Shown here: positions 16,002 to 25,270 of the stretch, piece by piece
How the letters are laid out: every line of letters starts with the position of its first letter
Position numbering within the stretch: the stretch's first letter is position 1
Notes under the pieces: generated by a model
The model's database searches: none
What the model saw: the letters and a program-made list of their open reading frames with translations, nothing else
Told to the model about the DNA's origin: nothing
Source: Prosthecobacter sp. SYSU 5D2
GTDB lineage: Bacteria > Verrucomicrobiota > Verrucomicrobiia > Verrucomicrobiales > Verrucomicrobiaceae
Assembly: GCF_039655865.1 (NCBI RefSeq)
Contig: NZ_JBBYXL010000009.1
Span: 186,001 to 250,000 of the forward strand
Length of the DNA stretch: 64,000 bases
Direction of reading: 5' to 3'
Position numbers and translations under genes: made by a program

Positions 16002-17249
16002 ATGCCAAGGGTGGAGGCCATGCGCTTTCGTTCCTTCCAAGGTCTTGTCCCTGCCCCTGAACACGCGGCCGATGTGGCCGCCGTGCCCTATGACGTCGTG
16101 AACCGGGAGGAGGCCTATGCGCTGGCGCATGACAAGCCGCTGAGCCTGCTGCATGTGGACCGGGCGGAGATTGACCTGCCCGCAGAGGTGGACCCCTATG
16201 CGCCGGAGGTGTATGTGAAGGCGCGGGAGAACTTTGAAAAGCTCCAGGCCGAAGGTGCGCTGGTCCGGGAGACGGCGAAGATTTTGTACCTGTACCGCCA
16301 GACGGTGGGAGAGCACAGCCAGACGGGCCTGGTGGGTGTGTGCCACACGGAGGATTACGAGAATGACGTGATCAAGAAGCACGAAAAAACCCGCCAGGAC
16401 AAGGAGGATGACCGCACCCGCCTGGTGGATACGCTGAGTGCCAACACGGGCCCCATCTTCCTGACCTACCAGGGCGTGCCGGCCATTGACATGATCGTCA
16501 ATGATTTCCGCCTGCAGAATGATCCGACGCATGATTTCACGGCTCCGGACGGCGTGCGGCACCAGGTGTGGCGGCTGCCGGTGGGGCCGAGTGCGGACAT
16601 TGAGAAGCTGTTTTCCCACCATGTGCCAGCGGCCTATGTGGCGGACGGACATCACCGGGCGGCCAGCGCCTTCCGCGTCAGCAAACACCGCAAGGCCTCC
16701 AATCCTGAGCACAACGGGACGGAGGAGTACAACTGGTTCCTTTGCGTGCTTTTCCCCGGCAATGAGCTGAACATCCTGCCCTATAACCGGGCGGTGAAGG
16801 ACCTGAACGGGCGCGATGAGGCGGAGTTTCTGGCCGAAGTGGGCAAAGTCTTTACCGTGATCCCCACGGAGGTGAAGACACCTGCGGCCCCTGGCCATTG
16901 CAGCATGTACCTGGGTGGCCAGTGGTATGGCCTGGAGTGGAAGGCGGAGGCGGAAGCCAGCCCCATTGACCAGCTGGATGTCAGCATCCTGCAGGACCGC
17001 CTGCTCAGCCCGCTGCTGGGCATCGAAGACCCGCGCACCAGCAAGCGCATTGATTTCATCGGCGGCATCCGCGGCACCGAGGAGCTGGAAAAGCTGGTGG
17101 ATGGCGGCCAGCACGCCGTGGCTTTCAGCATGTATCCTGTGACGGTGGACCAGCTCATGGCCATCTCGGACGCGTCGCAGATCATGCCGCCGAAGAGCAC
17201 CTGGTTTGAGCCGAAGCTGCGCTCCGGCCTCTTCATTCACACCTTTTAA
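16002..17249 (+). CDS. DUF1015 family protein
   Basis: This 415-residue cytoplasmic protein belongs to DUF1015. The N-terminal signature is present (FRSFQGLVPAPEHAADVAAVPYDVVNREEA), as is the central AYVADGHHRAASAF with the conserved His pair. Some archaeal members (SerK) phosphorylate free serine, and bacterial members are often linked to serine and one-carbon metabolism. The function here is not established. The ATG at 16002 fits the usual short N-terminus; ATG 16020 is an alternative. It starts a codirectional stretch with the sulfatase that follows 83 bases later. Confidence 0.88.
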   Translation: MPRVEAMRFRSFQGLVPAPEHAADVAAVPYDVVNREEAYALAHDKPLSLLHVDRAEIDLPAEVDPYAPEVYVKARENFEKLQAEGALVRETAKILYLYRQTVGEHSQTGLVGVCHTEDYENDVIKKHEKTRQDKEDDRTRLVDTLSANTGPIFLTYQGVPAIDMIVNDFRLQNDPTHDFTAPDGVRHQVWRLPVGPSADIEKLFSHHVPAAYVADGHHRAASAFRVSKHRKASNPEHNGTEEYNWFLCVLFPGNELNILPYNRAVKDLNGRDEAEFLAEVGKVFTVIPTEVKTPAAPGHCSMYLGGQWYGLEWKAEAEASPIDQLDVSILQDRLLSPLLGIEDPRTSKRIDFIGGIRGTEELEKLVDGGQHAVAFSMYPVTVDQLMAISDASQIMPPKSTWFEPKLRSGLFIHTF

Positions 17250-17332
17250 AGGCGTGGATGAGCTTGGACAGCAGCGCCAGCGAGGGCTGCTTTTTCAAAG
17301 GCCGCGATAGACATGCGACAAGGGGCCGTTCC

Positions 17333-18934
17333 ATGGCGGCGATGATGAGCTTTGATTTATCTTACCCAGGACAGCGGTCGTTTGGTTCGGCGGCTGCCTG
17401 CCTGCTGCTTTTCACCGGGCTACTTCCCTGCCCTGCCCAAGGGCCTGCTCCAGCCGCGGCAGCGCCTGCCAGGCCGAATGTGATTGTGATCCTGGCGGAT
17501 GACATGGGCTGGGGCGATGCGCGCTGTTACCAGCCGGAGAGCAAGATCCCGACGCCGCACCTGGACCGCATGGCGGCGGAGGGTGTGCGCTTTACGGATG
17601 CGCACACGCCTTCCTCCGTCTGCACACCCACCCGCTACGGTCTGCTGACCGGCCGCTATAGCTGGCGCACCACGCTGAAAAAGGGCGTCCTGGACGGCTT
17701 CGACCCGCCGCTCATCGAACCGGGCCGGGAAACGCTGGCCTCCTTTTTGAAAAAGCAGGGTTACGCCACCGCCTGCATCGGCAAATGGCACCTGGGCATG
17801 ACCTGGACGCGGAAAGACGGCACGCCCATGCCGGACCGGCTCACGGAGGGAAAAGGCATCCATCGCGGCGGTGAGGAGGTGGACTTCACCCAGGAAACCG
17901 TGGGCGGCCCGGTGGACCATGGGTTTGACTCCTGGTTCGGCATCAGCGCCTCGCTGGACATGTCGCCCTACGTTTATCTGGAAGGTCGGCGCGTGGTGGA
18001 GCTGCCGCTGGAGGTGCAGCCATCCATCAAGGAGCCCGCCCTCACCACCTCCTCCGGCGTGCGGTCCGCCACCTTTGTGCTGGAGAAGGTCCTGCCGGAA
18101 TTTACCCGCCGCGCCGCCGCCTATGTGGAGAGTCGCGCAGGGAAAAAGGAGCCCTTCTTTTTATACCTGCCGCTGCCCTCCCCGCACCTGCCCGTGGTGC
18201 CGGATGCCGAGTGGAATGGCAAGACCGGTGCCGGCATCTATGCGGACTACACGGCCCAGACAGACGCCACCGCCGGTGCGGTCATGGCCGCGCTGGAACG
18301 CAGCGGCCAGGCGGACAATACGCTCATCGTCTTCACCAGTGACAACGGCGGCCTTTGGCATCAATGGGACCCGCAGGAGAAAGACGACGCCCGCTACCAG
18401 CCGACTCCCCGCGCCGCCTACAATGAGGAGCGCGGGCACCGGAGCAATGCGGGTCTGCGCGGGACCAAGGCGGACATCTGGGAAGGCGGCCACCGCGTGC
18501 CCTTCATCGTCCGCTGGCCTGCCCAGGTGAAACCGGCCGTGAGCGATGCTCTGGTGGAGCTGAACGATGTCTTTGCCACCCTGGCCGAGATCACCGGCAC
18601 GGCCATGCCTGACAATGCCGCCGAGGACAGCTTCAGCTTCCTTCCAGTGCTGAAAGGTAACGGCGGCGGCCGGGCCTTTGCCGTGCATCATTCCCTCCAG
18701 GGAGTCTTTGCCCTGCGCGAGGGTGCCTGGAAGTATGTGGAAAGCCGTGGCTCAGGCGGCTTCACCAACCCCAAAAAAGTGCTGCCGAAAAAAGGTGAGC
18801 CAGAGGGGCAGCTCTATCGCCTGGATACGGACCTCGCCGAAACCCGCAACCTCGCCGCCGAAGAAACCGCCATCGTGGAAAAGATGTCGAATCGGCTGAG
18901 GGAGATCCAGAAGGGTGCGAGGACGAGGAGGTGA
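17333..18934 (+). CDS. Secreted formylglycine-dependent sulfatase
   Basis: This 533-residue arylsulfatase-type enzyme is predicted to remove sulfate esters from carbohydrates outside the cytoplasm. A signal peptide covers about residues 1-36. The alkaline-phosphatase-like fold begins NVIVILADDMGWGDA with the metal-binding Asp pair. The formylglycine motif is CTPTR (Cys97), the Cys type that needs a formylglycine-generating enzyme. GKWHLG and TSDNGG supply further active-site residues. The ATG at 17333 has AGGGG 8 bases upstream, one of the few clear Shine-Dalgarno sites here. A DUF1501 gene follows, a pairing typical of Planctomycetes and Verrucomicrobiota. Confidence 0.92.
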   Translation: MAAMMSFDLSYPGQRSFGSAAACLLLFTGLLPCPAQGPAPAAAAPARPNVIVILADDMGWGDARCYQPESKIPTPHLDRMAAEGVRFTDAHTPSSVCTPTRYGLLTGRYSWRTTLKKGVLDGFDPPLIEPGRETLASFLKKQGYATACIGKWHLGMTWTRKDGTPMPDRLTEGKGIHRGGEEVDFTQETVGGPVDHGFDSWFGISASLDMSPYVYLEGRRVVELPLEVQPSIKEPALTTSSGVRSATFVLEKVLPEFTRRAAAYVESRAGKKEPFFLYLPLPSPHLPVVPDAEWNGKTGAGIYADYTAQTDATAGAVMAALERSGQADNTLIVFTSDNGGLWHQWDPQEKDDARYQPTPRAAYNEERGHRSNAGLRGTKADIWEGGHRVPFIVRWPAQVKPAVSDALVELNDVFATLAEITGTAMPDNAAEDSFSFLPVLKGNGGGRAFAVHHSLQGVFALREGAWKYVESRGSGGFTNPKKVLPKKGEPEGQLYRLDTDLAETRNLAAEETAIVEKMSNRLREIQKGARTRR

Positions 18935-18951
18935 GGGGCGGGCTTGAAGAG

Positions 18952-18968
18952 GGGACTTGGCAAGTCCC
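18952..18968. other. Near-perfect short palindrome after the sulfatase gene
   Basis: GGGACTTG-G-CAAGTCCC forms a 7-8 bp stem with a minimal loop in the gap between the sulfatase and DUF1501 genes. There is no T tract. It may be a small dispersed palindrome, not a terminator. Confidence 0.4.
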
Positions 18969-19067
18969 GCTCCTTGATGCTTGGCAGGTCACGTTCGTTG
19001 TTGGGAAAGTTTTTGGTTAGGGCAGGCGTATTGTGGGGACAACCGGCCTGCGGCTTTCCACACGATC

Positions 19068-20426
19068 ATGCACTCCGTCCCTCACCGACTCTCCCGACGT
19101 GATATGCTGCGCACGGCCTCGTGCGGGTTTGGTTATGTGGCCATGTCCGGCCTGGCGGCAGCCTCGGGCGGTGGAGGAACGGCGGATCTGATCCCACGCC
19201 CGCCCAAGGTGCAGGCACGGGCGAAGCGGGTGATCTTTCTGAACATGGGCGGCGGACCGGCGCAACTGGACACGTTCGACTACAAACCGCAGGTGGGTAA
19301 AAAACCGCACGCGGGCTCGGTGGTGAATTTTCAGCGGCATGGGGAGAGCGGCCTGTGGATCTCCGAACTGCTGCCCAATGTGGCCCGCCATGCGGACAAG
19401 CTGTGTGTGCTGAATGCCATGCACGCGGACACGGGCATCCATGCGCAGTCCATGCTGCAACTGCACACGGGCGACCGCCTGCGGCCCTGCCCGAGCATGG
19501 GCTCCTGGGTGGCCTACGGACTGGGCACGGAAAACCAGAACCTGCCCGGTTTCATCAGCCTGAACACTTCCAAACCAGCCGAATACTCCAGCGCCTGCCT
19601 GCCGCCGATCTATGGTGGAACGCCCATCGGCGTGAACGGGGAGAACATGTCTATGGCGACGATCAGCGACATTGAGGGAGGGCACCTGCCTCTGGCCGTG
19701 AAGCGGCGGCAGCTTGATCTGATCCAGGCGATGAACCGGGACCACCTGGCGATGCGCCGGGAGGATGAGCGGCTGGAGGGCGTGATCCAGACGATGGAGC
19801 TGGGCTTTCGCATGCAGGCGGCGGCTCCCGGCTTGCTGGACATCCGCCAGGAGTCTGCGGCCACGCTGGAGCGCTACGGAGTGGGAAAAAACTATGCGGT
19901 GGGCACCTGCAAAGCGTCGGACTTTGGCCGGCAGTGCCTGCTGGCGCGGCGCTTTTGCGAGGCGGGGGTGCGGTTCATCGAGCTGAACCATGGAAGCTGG
20001 GACCAGCACACAGACCACCGCCGGGATCTGCATGCCAACTGCTGCTCCATAGATGCACCCATCGCGGCACTGCTGGAGGATCTGGACCAGCGCGGCCTGC
20101 TGGAGGAGACCCTGGTGGTGTGGGGCGGCGAGTTTGGCCGCCCTGGGCTGACGCCGGGCAAGGACAACGACAAAACCGGCCACAATGCGCGGGCCTTTAC
20201 CTTCTGGATGGCGGGTGGCGGCGTGAAGGGCGGCCATGTGCACGGAAGCACGAATGAAACCGGGGCCGAGTGCGCGGAGGGGAAGGTGCACTTCCGCGAC
20301 ATGCATGCCACGATGCTTCATTTGTTAGGCCTGGACCCTGATAACCTGGCGGTGACGCAAGGCGGGCGCAGCATCCGGCTCACGGGGGTGCAGGGTGGGC
20401 AGGTGGTGCGGGGGATTCTGGCGTGA
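19068..20426 (+). CDS. Tat-exported DUF1501 protein (first copy)
   Basis: This 452-residue protein has a Tat signal ([23 protein letters not shown]) and the DUF1501 alkaline-phosphatase-like/sulfatase-like fold: [49 protein letters not shown] and [12 protein letters not shown]. The ATG at 19068 directly precedes the Tat signal. DUF1501 proteins have no proven reaction. In PVC bacteria they often sit beside a PSCyt/DUF1553 cytochrome gene or a sulfatase, and here the sulfatase is 133 bases upstream. A second copy is at 62658-63947. Confidence 0.88.
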   Translation: MHSVPHRLSRRDMLRTASCGFGYVAMSGLAAASGGGGTADLIPRPPKVQARAKRVIFLNMGGGPAQLDTFDYKPQVGKKPHAGSVVNFQRHGESGLWISELLPNVARHADKLCVLNAMHADTGIHAQSMLQLHTGDRLRPCPSMGSWVAYGLGTENQNLPGFISLNTSKPAEYSSACLPPIYGGTPIGVNGENMSMATISDIEGGHLPLAVKRRQLDLIQAMNRDHLAMRREDERLEGVIQTMELGFRMQAAAPGLLDIRQESAATLERYGVGKNYAVGTCKASDFGRQCLLARRFCEAGVRFIELNHGSWDQHTDHRRDLHANCCSIDAPIAALLEDLDQRGLLEETLVVWGGEFGRPGLTPGKDNDKTGHNARAFTFWMAGGGVKGGHVHGSTNETGAECAEGKVHFRDMHATMLHLLGLDPDNLAVTQGGRSIRLTGVQGGQVVRGILA

Positions 20427-20577
20427 GATCACTTTTCGATATGGCTGGGTAAGGGGGAGTTCTTTTGACAGGATTTTTTTGGATGTTTTTCATTATTTTT
20501 TGATTCCTGTTTATTTTATATGAGTGTCTTTTGATGCTGACTCCAGGGTGGGCTTTGCGGTATGATCGTGATAATCT

Positions 20578-21492
20578 ATGAAACGACCTGCCCTGCTGCA
20601 TTGCGTGATGTTGTGCCTGTCTGTGAATCTGCTTTTTCCTATGGAGGCGGGGGCGGTGGAGAATGATGGGAAGCTGCGCATTGTGGTGTTTGGGGCGCAC
20701 CCGGATGATGCCCAATACAAGGCGGGCGGAACGGCGGCAAAGTGGGCGAAGCTGGGGCACCACGTGAAGCTGGTGTCCGTGACGAACGGCGACATCGGCC
20801 ACTGGCAGTCGGCCGGGGGGCCGCTGGCGCAGCGGCGGCTGGCGGAGGTGAAGAAGGCGGATGCCATCGTGGGCGCGGAGACGCAGGTGCTGGACATCCA
20901 TGACGGGGAGCTGATGCCGACCCTGGAGAACCGGCAGAAGATCATCCGCATCATCCGGGAATACCGGGCGGACATTGTGATCTCGCACCGGCCGTGGGAC
21001 TACCATCCGGACCACCGGTATGTGGGCATCCTGGTGCAGGATGCGGCGTTCATGGTGACGGTGCCGTATATTTGCAGCGATGTACCTCCGCTGAAAAAGA
21101 ACCCGGTGTTTTTGTATTCGAGCGATGGTTTTCAGAAGCCGTATCCCTTCCAGGGGGACATTGTGGTATCAGTGGATGATGTGTTTGACCAAAAGCTGGC
21201 GGCCATCCATGAGATGCCCTCCCAGCACTATGAAGGCGGCGCGGGCGGCAGCGAGGAGCATGTGCAGCGGGTGCCAAGTGAGGCGGATGAGGCGGGGCGG
21301 AAGGCCTGGCTGAGGGACCGGTGGACACAGAGGCAGAGCGGGGAGGCCAAGCGCTTCCGTGAGGGGCTGCTGAAGTGGTATGGGCCGGAAAAGGGGGCGG
21401 AGGTGAAGTATGCCGAGGCTTTTGAAATCTGCGAATACGGGCGCAAACCGACGCCTGAGGAGATCCGGATTCTGTTTCCGTTTTTTCCGTAG
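20578..21492 (+). CDS. Secreted PIG-L / LmbE-family deacetylase
   Basis: This 304-residue exported protein (signal peptide about residues 1-26) belongs to the zinc-dependent N-acetylglucosaminyl deacetylase family. Motifs are VVFGAHPDDAQYKAGG (zinc ligands and catalytic Asp) and the third zinc ligand region in WDYHPDHRYVG. Family members deacetylate N-acetylated sugars or sugar conjugates. The gap before it (20427-20577) is AT-rich and carries TTGACA at 20465 without a convincing -10. A ceramidase-like gene follows 49 bases later. Together with the sulfatase this suggests removal of decorations from a host or algal glycan, which is inference. Confidence 0.87.
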   Translation: MKRPALLHCVMLCLSVNLLFPMEAGAVENDGKLRIVVFGAHPDDAQYKAGGTAAKWAKLGHHVKLVSVTNGDIGHWQSAGGPLAQRRLAEVKKADAIVGAETQVLDIHDGELMPTLENRQKIIRIIREYRADIVISHRPWDYHPDHRYVGILVQDAAFMVTVPYICSDVPPLKKNPVFLYSSDGFQKPYPFQGDIVVSVDDVFDQKLAAIHEMPSQHYEGGAGGSEEHVQRVPSEADEAGRKAWLRDRWTQRQSGEAKRFREGLLKWYGPEKGAEVKYAEAFEICEYGRKPTPEEIRILFPFFP

Positions 21493-21541
21493 CCACGCAT
21501 CTGTTGTGAGAGCGGGGTCCATGGCGGCGTAGGTAGTGGGC

Positions 21542-22978
21542 ATGAAGTCCAACCAACGGCGTCTGTTATCCTGTGTGTGTTTTCTGGGCCTGTGTGTGGC
21601 CCTGATGGCGGCGGAGAAACCGAAGCCGGTGTTTAGGGCGGGTGCGGCGGCGGTGGACATCACGCCGGAGCATTTCCCGATGAACATGCCGGGCGGCTTC
21701 AGCGCGAAGATGGCGGAGAAGGCGCATGATCCGTTTCACTCGCGGGCGCTGGTGATGGCGGATGGGGAGACGACTGTGGCGATGGTGGTGGTGGATCAGC
21801 TCGGAGCGGGACCGGAGGTGCTGGACGAGGCGAAAAAACGCGCTTCGGAAAAGACCGGCATCCCAATGGCTAACATGATGATCAGCTCCACGCATACGCA
21901 CACGGGGCCGTCCTTGAACACACGCAGCGAAGCCAGTGCGAAATATTATGAAAAATTTGTCGCGGGTGTGGCGGATTCCATCGCGCAGGCACATGGCGCG
22001 CTGAAACCGGCGGCGATGGGCGCGGCGGCGGCGCCGCTGGCGGAGGAGGTGTTTAACCGGCGGTGGTATGTAAAGGAGGACAAGATGCCGAAGAATCCGT
22101 TTGGCCGGTTTGACCGGGTGAAGACGAATCCGGGGACGAGCCCGGACGTGATCGAGCGGCCCGCCGGACCGACGGACCCGGACATCACGATCCTGTCCAT
22201 CCAGGATGCGAAGCGGAAGCCGGTGGCGCTTTATGCGAACTACTCGCTGCACTACGTGGGCGGTGTGCCGGAGGGCCAGATGTCGGCGGATTACTTTGGC
22301 GAATTTGCGCGTCTGATGCCTTCGCGCATCAAGGGAAATGATGACTTCGTGGCGATGATGTCCAACGGAACATCGGGAGACATCAACAACATCCCTTTTG
22401 GCGTGACAAGGCCTCCGCGTGAGCCGTTTGAGCAGATCCGCATCGTGGCGCAGAAGGCGGCGGACACGGCATGGAATGCCTGGCGGAAGATAAACAAACA
22501 TGAGAACGATGTGCGGCTGGGCATGGTGCAACGGGAGGTGACTTTGAAATATCGGAAACCATCCTCCCAGGAAGTGGCGGAGGCGAAGGCAGTGCTGGCG
22601 GTGAAGGACAAAGATGCCATCGCCCAGATGCCACGGCTGGCGCAGAACTATGCACGCAGCACAGTCAGCGCCGCCGAGCGCCCGGAGGAAACCGTGACCG
22701 TGCAGATCCAGGCGCTGCGGATCGGGAACTTTGCGGTGTGCGCGATCCCATTTGAGGTGTTTGTGGAGATCGGCCTGGATTTGAAAAAGCGCAGCCCTTT
22801 CCCACAGACCATGGTGGTGGGGTTGGCCAACGGGCGGCACGGGTATCTGCCGACACTGGAGCAACATTCGTTAGGCGGTTATGAGACGTGGATCGGCACC
22901 TGCCGCGTGCAGGAAGATACGTCGGTCATTTTGACGGATCATCTGCTGGAGATGCTGGCGGAGCTGAAGGGGGAGTAG
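21542..22978 (+). CDS. Secreted neutral/alkaline ceramidase-like amidohydrolase
   Basis: This 478-residue exported protein matches the N-terminal catalytic domain of neutral/alkaline non-lysosomal ceramidases. It has a signal peptide, then FRAGAAAVDITPE. Zinc-binding histidines are in SSTHTHTGPS and the NYSLHYVGG region, and the active-site serine motif is MMSNGTSGDINN. Ceramidases are about 650 residues or more; this one lacks the C-terminal Ig-like domain, as is common in environmental relatives, so its substrate may be another amide. The ATG at 21542 is preferred over a GTG two codons earlier. It converges with the GntR-type regulator gene. Confidence 0.82.
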   Translation: MKSNQRRLLSCVCFLGLCVALMAAEKPKPVFRAGAAAVDITPEHFPMNMPGGFSAKMAEKAHDPFHSRALVMADGETTVAMVVVDQLGAGPEVLDEAKKRASEKTGIPMANMMISSTHTHTGPSLNTRSEASAKYYEKFVAGVADSIAQAHGALKPAAMGAAAAPLAEEVFNRRWYVKEDKMPKNPFGRFDRVKTNPGTSPDVIERPAGPTDPDITILSIQDAKRKPVALYANYSLHYVGGVPEGQMSADYFGEFARLMPSRIKGNDDFVAMMSNGTSGDINNIPFGVTRPPREPFEQIRIVAQKAADTAWNAWRKINKHENDVRLGMVQREVTLKYRKPSSQEVAEAKAVLAVKDKDAIAQMPRLAQNYARSTVSAAERPEETVTVQIQALRIGNFAVCAIPFEVFVEIGLDLKKRSPFPQTMVVGLANGRHGYLPTLEQHSLGGYETWIGTCRVQEDTSVILTDHLLEMLAELKGE

Positions 22979-23040
22979 CGTCCATCAAAAGGCGTCATCA
23001 CGGCTGCACCTCTGCCGTGCTGCGGAGACTTATGGCAACA

Positions 23041-23090
23041 TTGGATATCCATTTTATCCAATTATAGCCATTTATAGCCAATATTTGGCG
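23041..23090. repeat. AT-rich direct repeats between convergent genes
   Basis: This short block contains the 10-bp palindrome TGGATATCCA (23042-23051) and two TTATAGCCA copies exactly 10 bases apart (23062-23070, 23072-23080). It lies downstream of two convergent genes, so a promoter role is unlikely. Confidence 0.4.
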
Positions 23091-23094
23091 AAGC

Positions 23095-24183
23095 CTACAC
23101 CGTCTCGCCGGCGACGAAGGCGGGGACGAGGCGGGTAGTTTTGGGGGGGAGGGTGCCGGTTTCGGCGAGCTGGCGGGCGGCGGTGGAGACGCGGCGGACG
23201 TAGTCCGGGATGCTGATGCTGTAACGGGTGACGGCGGGGACGGTGGCGGCGAAGAAGGGATCGTCATCGCGGGAGATGACGGCGATGTCATGAGGAATTC
23301 TCAGACCGCGACGGAGGAGGTGCATGGTGACGGTGAAGGCATGAATGGCGCGGGCGACGATGATGGAGGTGGGCGGATGTGCGGAGGCGAGGGCGGCATC
23401 GAGCAGGCGGCAGAGGTGGGCATTGCTGCCGTCATGGCGGAGGACGTGGAGATGGATGCCGGGGCTGGGTGTGAGGGATTCGCGCAGGCCGAGCTCGCTG
23501 TCGGCATCGCCATCGAAGGAGTCCAGGGGAAGGGCGAGAGCGAGGTTGCGGTGGCCTTTGCGCAGGAGCAGGGCACCGGCATGGCGGCAGGCGGCACGGT
23601 GATCCACATCCAGGGACGGGAGGGGCAGACCGGCGCGGCAGGAGCCGATGATGAGGCAGGGAATTTTGTTCTCAATGAACCAGCGCTGCATGGGCTCGCG
23701 CGAACCGAAGATGAGCCAGACGGTGCCGGGATGGCTGGCGATGAGCTTTTCCAATGCGCGGGCGGGATGGGCGGAGAAGCAGCGCGGGCTGACGTGCAGA
23801 TCGCTCTCGAATCCGGCACGGGTGAGGCTTTCACGAAGTGAGTGAAGGAGGATCATCCGCCGGGTATGGAGGGACTGAAAGGGGGTGGCCATGAGCAGGC
23901 CGACGGTGTGGCGCTGGGCCAGGCGGGGCCGTTTGGACAGGGGCTTCAAGATGCGGCGGCGGGAGCGGACGGAGACTTCGACGAGGTCTTCGGCCTCCAG
24001 TTCCTTGAGGGCGGCGCGGAGGGTTTTGCGGCCGACCTGGAGGGCTTGGGCGAGGTCGCGCTCGGCAGGGAGATGGCCGGTCCACAAGCCGGTGCGGATG
24101 CCTTTGCGAAGAGCGCTGACGGTCTGGGTGACCAGGGAGATGCGCTGGGGAAGCGGAGTCTGGAAGGTGGGGCGGGCTTTCAT
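23095..24183 (-). CDS. GntR-type regulator with LacI-type sugar-sensing domain
   Basis: This 362-residue regulator has an N-terminal winged helix of the GntR type (LPAERDLAQALQVGRKTLRA with the following ELEAEDLVEVS). A periplasmic-binding-protein-like effector domain follows (about residues 95-350, HTVGLLMATPFQSLHTRR..., SIIVARAIHAF, HDIAVISRDDDPFF). This arrangement matches AraR-like sugar-responsive repressors. The ATG at 24183 is chosen because the winged helix starts about 20 residues later; more upstream ATGs would intrude on the divergent gene. It faces away from the 24.3-34.4 kb operon across a 109-base gap that carries a palindrome, so it is the obvious candidate regulator of that operon. 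Confidence 0.88.
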   Translation of the reverse strand: MKARPTFQTPLPQRISLVTQTVSALRKGIRTGLWTGHLPAERDLAQALQVGRKTLRAALKELEAEDLVEVSVRSRRRILKPLSKRPRLAQRHTVGLLMATPFQSLHTRRMILLHSLRESLTRAGFESDLHVSPRCFSAHPARALEKLIASHPGTVWLIFGSREPMQRWFIENKIPCLIIGSCRAGLPLPSLDVDHRAACRHAGALLLRKGHRNLALALPLDSFDGDADSELGLRESLTPSPGIHLHVLRHDGSNAHLCRLLDAALASAHPPTSIIVARAIHAFTVTMHLLRRGLRIPHDIAVISRDDDPFFAATVPAVTRYSISIPDYVRRVSTAARQLAETGTLPPKTTRLVPAFVAGETV

Positions 24184-24240
24184 GACGGTGGTTTCCACAG
24201 GGAACCAGCAGGCTAACATTGCCCCGGACGCCTGTGCAAG

Positions 24241-24255
24241 CGCATGATGCATGCG
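24241..24255. promoter_or_regulatory. Candidate operator between regulator and catabolic operon
   Basis: CGCATG-ATG-CATGCG is a perfect 6+6 inverted repeat in the 109-base divergent gap between the GntR-type regulator and the esterase gene. Position and symmetry suit a dimeric winged-helix repressor. No binding data can be read from sequence. Confidence 0.45.
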
Positions 24256-24292
24256 AAACCAATCGCAGACGCCCATGTTCACCCCACCCGCC

Positions 24293-25261
24293 ATGAACGT
24301 TCTAGCAGCAGCCGTGCTGTGCCTGGCCTTGCTGACGGATGCGGTCCTGGCGGGGGCGGCGCCAAAGCCAGTGGATGACGCGGTGCCGCCGGTGATGCCG
24401 ACGCGCGCGGATGTGGCCTATGGCACGCATCCGAAGCAGGTGCTGCATTTCTGGCAGGCGAAGACGGAGGGACCTGCACCGCTGATCTTTTTCATTCATG
24501 GCGGCGGCTGGGTGGCGGGACACCGGCTGAGCACTTTGGGCACGTTTCTGGAAGAGGTGCTGGCGGAGGGCATCTCGGTGGTGTCCATCGAATACCGGTT
24601 TGTGACGGAGGCGCTGATGGCCGGAGTGAATCCACCGGTTCAGTGGCCGATGGAAGATGCGGCGCGGGCTTTGCAATTCGTGCGCAGCCAGGCGGCGGAG
24701 TGGAACATTGACAAAACGCGCATCGCGGCCTGCGGGAGCTCCGCCGGGGCCTGCACGAGCCTGTGGCTGGCCTTTCAGGATGACCTGGCGGATGCGGCCA
24801 GCAGCGACCCGGTGGCGCGCGAATCCACGCGGCTGTTTTGCGTGGCGGCGCATCTGGCCCAGACGACGCTGGACCCGCAGCAGATGCAGGAATGGACGCC
24901 TAACAGCAGGTATGGCGGCCATGCGTTTGGATTTATGCCGGACCCGGCGGATCTGACGACAAGAGACACGCGGTTTGCCCAGTTCCTGGCGGCGCGGGAA
25001 AGTCTGATGCCGTGGATCCAGCGCTATTCACCGTATGCGCTGGTGAGCGCGGATGATCCGCCGGTGTATCTGTATTACCGAACGCCTCCGGCGATGGGGC
25101 AGCCGGACAAGGATCCCACCCATAGCGCTAATTTTGGCGTGAAGCTGCAGGAGCGCTGCCGGGCAGAATCGGTGGAATGCGAGATGTTTTATCCGGGTGC
25201 TGAAAACGCCGTGCATCGGACGATACAATCTTATTTAATCTCACGCCTGAAGGCTCCCTGA
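24293..25261 (+). CDS. Secreted alpha/beta-hydrolase (BD-FAE/acetyl-esterase type)
   Basis: This 322-residue exported hydrolase starts with a hydrophobic signal segment (MNVLAAAVLCLALLTDAVLA). It shows the hormone-sensitive-lipase-like oxyanion motif HGGGW and the nucleophile motif CGSSAGA. A late His (NAVHRTI) is a plausible triad member. Such enzymes remove acetyl or feruloyl groups from plant or algal glycans. It is the first gene of the operon, and the aldolase follows after 9 bases. ATG 24275 would add six residues and is an alternative start. Confidence 0.82.
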   Translation: MNVLAAAVLCLALLTDAVLAGAAPKPVDDAVPPVMPTRADVAYGTHPKQVLHFWQAKTEGPAPLIFFIHGGGWVAGHRLSTLGTFLEEVLAEGISVVSIEYRFVTEALMAGVNPPVQWPMEDAARALQFVRSQAAEWNIDKTRIAACGSSAGACTSLWLAFQDDLADAASSDPVARESTRLFCVAAHLAQTTLDPQQMQEWTPNSRYGGHAFGFMPDPADLTTRDTRFAQFLAARESLMPWIQRYSPYALVSADDPPVYLYYRTPPAMGQPDKDPTHSANFGVKLQERCRAESVECEMFYPGAENAVHRTIQSYLISRLKAP

Positions 25262-25270
25262 ACAACTCTT

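Noticed and set aside
15792-17240. 482-codon frame antisense to the DUF1015 gene
   Set aside because: Shadow of a secure gene; no domain or signal.
19017-20321. 434-codon frame antisense to the first DUF1501 gene
   Set aside because: Composition is H/R/Q-rich, typical of an antisense GC-rich frame.
20465-20496. TTGACA plus AT-rich tract before the PIG-L gene as promoter
   Set aside because: No acceptable -10 at 16-18 bases; the stretch may be a relic of a GACAGGATT-type repeat.
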